From the NCBI GenBank assembly GCA_030141605.1, contig JAQGDQ010000568.1:102501-139142 (forward strand): a DNA stretch of 36,642 nt. Direction: 5' to 3'. Both the position numbers and the translations under genes were made by a program. Under the pieces are notes generated by a model. The model saw nothing but the letters and a program-made list of their open reading frames with translations. It was not told the DNA's origin and ran no database searches. Position 1 is the stretch's first letter. Each line of letters begins with the position of its first letter. Shown here one piece after another: positions 31,424 to 36,642 of this stretch. Origin of the DNA: Tubiluchus corallicola. Its lineage: Eukaryota > Priapulida > Priapulimorpha > Priapulimorphida > Tubiluchidae.

Positions 31424-33535
31424 CTACTTGAGACTGGAACTTTTGGCCTCCCCCACATTGGAAAGTTGGGTTGCTGGTTTTACAGCCGTGTGATTCACTG
31501 AGTTCCCCTGGGAATGTTTCCCTGCGTCGACCTTTGCAGCCCTCCGACGTCTGATGATGTTGTAGTTGCCGAAGTTAAGAATACCGCCGATGTTAGAGAA
31601 GAAGACTGCGCACATGAAGAGAAAGAATGGAGGAATGCCGAAGAACTGCCAGAAGAAAAAGAGAGCCAACGCCCACCATTGTATGAAATAAGCGGCCACG
31701 AATAGCATCATGGTCTTTGCTGATCTGTGAGCGGCTCGCGTTGTAGCGGCCTAAAACGAAACGTAAAATCTGTATTGAAATAGTTTGAAAATTACTCCAG
31801 GTCGTCCAGAAAAATTTAGTGCCTTTGACATGGTAAGTAATATTGTGTATTACAGATTTTTTTGTACTGATCCAAAACAGTTTTCAACAAATGTCGTCCA
31901 TTAATTGGTCTTTTTAGTTCTTTAATTTGTTTAGACATTGAAAGAAATTTTACAAATTTTTGTGTGAAATACATGAGACAATCAAGTGCTAATTCGTACT
32001 CTTGTGCATAAGTTCTTTTACAGGGTGGTTACCTCGTTGCCTACTGTTTACTGTCCGAGTATTACATTACAAAGTACCGTATTGGGTAATGAATTGCCTA
32101 TACCTAGTGTGGGCTTCGGGACTTATGACGTTTGCTGGTATTGGATATGCTGTTCGCAACTGGTGACATCTACAGTTGGTTCTCTCTGTACCCCCCAATA
32201 CGTAAAATCTATATTGAAATAGTTTGAAAATTACTCCAGGTCGTCCAGGAAACGCCGCCAGCTCTCCCGAACTAACTCGCACGGGCATATTATCATTTAC
32301 GCTAACCATACTATAGCTTAGGGCGCCATATTTTAGAAAAAATTCTTATTCTCGGAAAAACTGAATACTTTCATATTCATATTCGCGTTTTATTACACAC
32401 CACAGGCAGTTACTAATTGCAGCTTTTATATAAGTGCCACATAAAGAATAGGTGCAAGGTACTACACGACAAGCATTTGTGCAGCCTACTTGAATATAAG
32501 ATGATGCAAATACATGTAATTAATAATGGCCGCGTAGAAACTAGATTAATAATGTTTCTAATACGCCATAAGTACTTTTTTTGCTTATTACATAAACAAC
32601 CATAAATTCAGAAAAGAGATGGACGGGACAGAACTAACAATTTAGGGCGTCGTAAAGTGTTGATACGCCCCTGCTAACTCGTTCATCCTGGCGATACCAT
32701 TTTTAAAAAAGACCCACATCATCGTGCGGTTCGGTTTCTCCTTTTGTCAAAAAAATATAAATTTTTTCTAAGGGCACAACAATGTGCTGCCTAGCCACGT
32801 TTTTTCAAAGAGGTGTTCCTCTAGCAAAAGGGAGAGAAAAACCTCCAAAATGGCTCATTGTTTCTGGTACGCGTCCTAGTTGACCCTTGGTGGAGACGAG
32901 GTGTTTTGCAGGGAATTCATAGCTCTTTGGAAGAGGAGAAACCGGAGGCTACGTGGAGATGTGGGTTTCTTTTAGGCTTTTGCCAGGAGAAAAGGTTAAA
33001 AGTTAATTTGTGGGAACGATTTTTCTGGATGACAGTGTGAATAAAAAGTATAAGTGCCCTTTTGGAGTACTTGCTGCTTCTTACAACTTGATTGAACTTC
33101 GAGTAATATTCGTTGTTGTTATTGTTGTTATTGTCGTTGTTGCTGCCGCTGCCACTGCCGGTGCCGTTGTTGTTGTTGTCTTGTCGTTGCCATTGTCGTT
33201 GTCGTTGTTGTTATTGCTGTTGCCGTTGCCGCTGCAGTTGCCATTTTTGTTGTTGTCGTTGTCGTCGGCGTCGTCGTTGTTGTCGCATTACAAGCAGCAA
33301 AAAAATGGCGAATAAACCTAACTATACACACAGACGATCGTCGGCACACCTATTAAAACAAATATGACTTGCCTGTTGAGAATTTTGCATAGAACTTTGT
33401 ATTCGTCTTGACTCCACTATAATTTTCCTCCATGTTAATGTATAGAGACACGTGTTCATCACTAGGACACTGAACATGGGTATCGTCCCAAATATGATGG
33501 CAGCCAGGCCTCCGTTCACTCCATCAAAGTAACAA
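31424..33535 (-). CDS. Rhodopsin-like 7TM receptor, last two exons (TM5 to C-terminus)
   Basis: The upstream exon 33535-33373 (after acceptor TTATTTGCAG) encodes CYFDGVNGGLAAIIFGTIPM, i.e. the end of the second extracellular loop and TM5, then a basic third intracellular loop (TWRKIIVESRR). The donor is CAG|GCAAGT, a GC-type site. The last exon, 31750-31424 (acceptor TTCGTTTTAG), continues in phase 0: AATTRAAHRSAKTMM, TM6 LFVAAYFIQWWALALFFFW, TM7 FFLFMCAVFFSNIGGILNF, then NYNIIRRRR and a 40-residue tail ending SSSLK-stop. The order TM5, basic loop, TM6, TM7, basic helix-8 region identifies a G-protein-coupled receptor. The class A CWxP and NPxxY motifs are absent (QWW, NIGGILNFGNY). Exons for TM1-4 are not visible to the right within the window. 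Confidence 0.82.
31761..31809. repeat. 49-bp direct repeat, left copy
   Basis: ACGTAAAATCTGTATTGAAA...GTCGTCCAG; identical to 32200-32248 except for one base. It starts 10 bp before the acceptor of the last receptor exon, so it carries that intron's likely branch-point region. It flanks the inserted SLC22 fragment. Confidence 0.95.
31814..32192 (+). pseudogene. SLC22 fragment (end of exon 2, intron 2, most of exon 3) inserted in the receptor intron
   Basis: Collinear with 6180-6559 of the complete SLC22 gene, including the whole 191-bp intron, so it was copied from DNA. It keeps the donor (GACATG|GTAAGTAAT) and acceptor (TTCTTTTACAG). The exon 3 part has a one-base loss (TACCGTATTGGG for TACCGAACTTGGG) and CGA to TGA (NW-stop-H). 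It is therefore dead. Opposite strand to the host receptor. Confidence 0.95.
32200..32248. repeat. 49-bp direct repeat, right copy
   Basis: One mismatch to 31761-31809. With that copy it brackets the SLC22 fragment exactly, like a long target-site duplication. Confidence 0.95.
32280..32673 (+). mobile_element. hAT-like MITE family M1, copy 3, perfect 8-bp target duplication
   Basis: The element starts CACGGGCATATTATC and its right end, read on minus, starts CAGGGGCGTATCAAC. The flanks are CTAACTCG on both sides (32272-32279, 32674-32681). The interior shares ACACACCACAGGCAGTTA with copies 1 and 2. It sits in the receptor intron. Confidence 0.9.
33108..33290. repeat. Trinucleotide-rich tract (GTT/GTC/GCC) in the receptor intron
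   Basis: Imperfect GTT, GTC and GCT repeats. Open frames through it are low-complexity (poly-Leu/Val on plus, poly-Thr/Ala on minus) and not genes. Confidence 0.9.
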
Positions 33536-34710
33536 CTGCAAATAAGGCACGTTATAATTATACAGACGACAAATGGAATAGCTTAAAGCGAAATTCAAAC
33601 CGGGTTTTTCAATATTGTACTACAGGGTTGTGATGAAATGAGATGTAATGTTGGCAGGGGAATACAGTAGACTTCTCAGGTGTGCATGTGAACGTGGCTT
33701 TATCTAGCACAGACTCGTATTCTGACCTTCTGTTAGTAAAAGCCACTAGTCACGTGCACACCTGAGCTTATAACAAGGGAAGGCCTGCTGTAGACCCTGG
33801 TCAGTGGTCGTGTCTTTCGTAGCGTGTGCAGCTCTGTTCACATTTCTCAGGCTTTTCTCGCAAACTCTGTTCCTGTAGGGGTAAGCTGGTCGTTCCTTAT
33901 TTAACGTGTAATATTCAATAATAAATTGTCATTTCGAGTGACTATATTATTCAGTCTTTGTTTATGGGTGAAGCGTTGAATGACGCAATTAAGACATGCC
34001 GCACGGTGTGGGCCGCGGTGCCATCCGTCCTGCCTCCGCTATGAACGGACGGCAGTCCAATATAAACAAGAGGAACTACAGATTAGTAGGTGATGGTTGT
34101 GGTTTGAAGAAACAAAAAACTTGAAATCTAGTTTTAAAATTTTGTTCTAAAGTGTCACCATAATCAGCGAAGTAGTGTCACGTTGATAAGCAGAAAATCT
34201 AGTGACCAAAATTACAGGTAAAATCAACTAAATGTGAAAATAGGTTTAGAGATTATGCATTCTTAAAGAGCGTAGAAGCCAAAGAAATTTAAACAGTAAA
34301 GAGAAGTATTTAAAAATTTTAACAAGAACACCTGAAGGTGGCAGCACTATGCAAAATTTAAAAAAGTATGATGAGAATACAATACAAATTTAAGTTTAGC
34401 GTAATTAAATAATTTTCTTCGGTCCATGTGGCGAGCGTCGAATGGATGTCAGATGAGTGGTGATGGCAGCAGTAGCATGGAGGTGATGGCGAAGGTCGTG
34501 TTAGCGGTGGTGGTTGTGAAGGAATTTTACGTTATTCCTTTTTCTGAAAAAAGAAATATGTTTGCGTAGGAAAGTGTGCTGTTTTTAGTTTAAGCATATT
34601 TTCATTGAATAACAAGTGATACAATACGGTTTGAACAGACAGCGTTTAACAACCGATGAATGTTCTCACGAATGAAACGTAACACTTAGTAGAGTGCAGA
34701 CAGTAGACAA
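33536..34710. other. No gene recognised; one foldback at 33675-33766
   Basis: CTCAGGTGTGCATGTGAACG at 33675 pairs with CTCAGGTGTGCACGTGACTA read on minus from 33766, with arms about 29 nt long. A second small hairpin, CCGTCC/GGACGG, lies at 34025-34052. TM1-4 exons of the receptor were expected here but I do not see them. Confidence 0.55.
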
Positions 34711-35186
34711 ACAGTAGAAGCATTACAGTGTGCTACAACCAAATAGAGAAACAGTAGAAGCATTACAGTGTGACTACTAGCAATAGACAAATTTAGAAGC
34801 ATTACAGTGTGCTACAAGCAAATAGAGAAACAGTAGAAGCATTACAGTGTGACTACTAGCAATAGACAAACAGTAGAAGCATTACAGTGTGACTACTAGC
34901 AAATAGGCAAACAGTAGAAGCATTACAGTGTGACTACTAGCAATAGACAAACAGTAGAAGCATTACAGTGTGACTACTAGCAAATAGACAAACAGTAGAA
35001 GCATTACAGTGTGACTACTAGCAAATAGACAAACAGTAGAAGCATTACAGTGTGACTACTAGCAAATAGGCAAACAGTAGAAGCATTACAGTGTGACTAC
35101 TAGCAAATAGACAAACAGTAGAAGCATTACAGTGTGACTACTAGCAAATAGACAAACAATAGAAGCATTACAGTATGACTACTAGC
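34711..35186. repeat. Minisatellite, 12 units of 41-42 bp
   Basis: AGAAGCATTACAGTGTGACT recurs 12 times, joined by ACTAGCAAATAGACAAACAG. Units alternate between CAAATAG and CAATAG (42 or 41 bp), and two early units carry GTGCTACAAGC. The outer units are the most diverged, as expected for an array that turns over in its middle. Confidence 0.97.
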
Positions 35187-35395
35187 AGTACAGATACATA
35201 CAATATTACCATGTAATCAATGTAAGCTACAGTGATTAGAAGCATTTAGTTAGAAATACAAATCTCTGTACTTAGCTTAAATATTTGAATATTAACAGTT
35301 ATATTTAAGTGTAGATTGCCATGGACATATAAACTAATTTGCCGTACTGTGCAGTTTTTAAAGGCAAACAATCAACAACTGCAATAACGTTTACC

Positions 35396-36642
35396 TTTTG
35401 TGCATCTTCAATATGCAGCTACCAAACTAAGGAATGGTGAAAGGCATGCAACAGCAAAACGCTAGCCATGCAAACTTCTGCAGTAGTTCCTTCAGGAAAC
35501 TGAGTCTTTCTACAAAAATTTTCCCGCAGTTTGTAATTGGGTTTCGTTTTCCTTTAATAACGATGCCTTTTGATACCGTTTGTTCATTGGAACCAGTCAT
35601 TTTTAGAATTTATTTAATGTACGTGCTGTGATTGGTCCAACTCGTTGCTAATTTGATAGGAATGCGGAATTGATAGAAGCTTTTAGCCACTTTGATGGGC
35701 ATTTAGCACTGGCGTGGATCCATTTCTTGAGTAGATATTTTAGAAAGTCGTTTAGGGTTGCCATATATTTAATTTTTTCTTAAAATTTAGAATACGAAGT
35801 TACCCTGTTTCGACGTCATAATATAAAAATTCACTAAAAACACAGAGCCGAACATTATTATACCGAGTGTTCACTGAACATAAAAACCGATAATGTATAC
35901 TTGGCGCAAATTACGCTTCAACGGAGAGCTGATAAACCATAGATAATAATATTACGGCAAGCAGAAATAGTGTTATCGTTACTACCAACGTCATAGATAC
36001 GAGGAACGCATTGTACTTTTTTATCCACTAGTTGTATGACGGCGCAGCGTGTCACGTTTTCGCGCACGCCGCAGGCAGAGTTAGTTCTTCAATTAGTGTT
36101 ATTCTATGTGGCTAGAAACCACGTGAACAACGAGAAGGCGACTTATTGCCAAAACAAAGCTGTTTACAAACCTACATCTCAAGTAAGTGAAACAAAAATT
36201 CATACTTGTTACTGTAAAGCAGAGAGTAAAATGAGTGGCGTGTGTCGGTAATTACAAAGGTGCTCCATGCAGATTTAGAGGTAAGAATCTGCAAAAGCAT
36301 TCTCCGGCTTTTTTTAAAGAATTAATTTTCTAATGATGCATTCTGAGAAGAAAGTATGGTTTCTTTATAATGAAATTTCAGGGTGTCAAAATGATGTAAA
36401 AACTTTTTCTATGTAATCTACAAAACTGAATCTAAAAAGGATTATGGTTGTCTGGTGAAAACTTGCAGCAAATATTACAAAAAAGTGTTGAAAACGAGAA
36501 ATCTAAACATGGAACTAAGACCATATTAAAGACAGTAAGCAGTGGTCAGGAAAGCATGCCGAGCTTTTGTATACCTGCTATGGCAGGACCAAGAAGCAGA
36601 GTAATAGAATTCATTGCCATCACGAAGCCAAATCCGAGGATG
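35396..36642. repeat. Duplicated block, copy 2 (continues beyond the window)
   Basis: Matches 21232-22494 throughout, about 95% by eye. The left breakpoint is sharp: the sequence before 35396 has no similarity to that before 21232. The right end is cut by the window. Confidence 0.93.
36575..36642 (-). CDS. MCT-D: partial exon 6 of another SLC16-like copy
   Basis: 68 bp of coding sequence identical to MCT-B exon 6 (22427-22494), with the same donor GCAG|GTATAC. It encodes the segment ending MNSITLLLGPAIAG. No counterparts of MCT-B exons 7 and 8 are visible to the left; the duplicated block ends at 35396, inside intron 6. So this copy is either a 3'-truncated fragment or spliced to something else. 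The 5' exons would be beyond the right edge. Confidence 0.75.

Noticed and set aside
33010-33367. Leu/Val-rich plus frames that look like membrane segments
   Set aside because: They come from a GTT/GTC trinucleotide tract in the receptor intron.
34711-35186. CRISPR-like array of 12 repeats
   Set aside because: Spacers are the same sequence in every unit. It is a minisatellite.

Overview
The window is metazoan nuclear DNA, most likely from an invertebrate. Coding exons are short and separated by GT-AG (twice GC-AG) introns, the sequence is AT-rich, and it is full of microsatellites, MITE-like elements, a non-LTR retrotransposon fragment and minisatellites. I cannot fix the phylum. Nothing looks prokaryotic.

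Two genes can be rebuilt completely with every splice phase closing. (1) A plus-strand organic ion transporter of the SLC22 family (5418-15516, 9 exons, 559 codons plus stop). (2) A minus-strand monocarboxylate-transporter-like protein of the SLC16 family, here MCT-B (19795-25338, 8 exons, 634 codons plus stop). Further partial or broken copies of both families surround them: MCT-A (3580-4542, two intact 5' exons), MCT-C (relic exon 8 at 15794-15985 and relic exon 1 at 17950-18495, with a LINE fragment between them), a relic SLC22 last exon (18732-18818), an SLC22 exon 2-3 fragment (31814-32192), and MCT-D (36575-36642, cut by the window edge). The pattern fits repeated local duplication of a head-to-head unit, MCT on minus and SLC22 on plus. 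A third real gene is the C-terminal part of a 7-transmembrane receptor (31424-33535, minus, two exons), in which the usual TM6 and TM7 signatures are absent.

Layout: 1-2500 holds tandem repeats and element remnants; 2664-3255 is a hAT-type insertion with a perfect 8-bp target duplication; 3580-4542 MCT-A; 5418-15516 SLC22, whose introns hold several repeat families; 15.8-18.8 kb is a graveyard of MCT-C, a LINE and an SLC22 relic; 19.8-25.3 kb MCT-B; 25.6-30.5 kb is gene-free with an LTR-like repeat, a mariner-like MITE and another hAT element; 31.4-33.5 kb is the receptor, whose intron carries an SLC22 fragment flanked by 49-bp direct repeats; 34.7-35.2 kb is a 12-copy minisatellite; 35.4 kb to the end is a second copy of MCT-B intron 6/exon 6.

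The transporters are plasma-membrane solute carriers by family. Physical pairing of an organic-ion carrier with a monocarboxylate-type carrier suggests related substrates or shared expression, but the sequence does not prove it. I found no clear new biochemical system. The most unusual items are the iterated carrier pair, the patchwork insertion in the receptor intron, a MITE that expanded as a minisatellite inside a dead exon, and a dispersed repeat carrying a recurring short reading frame.
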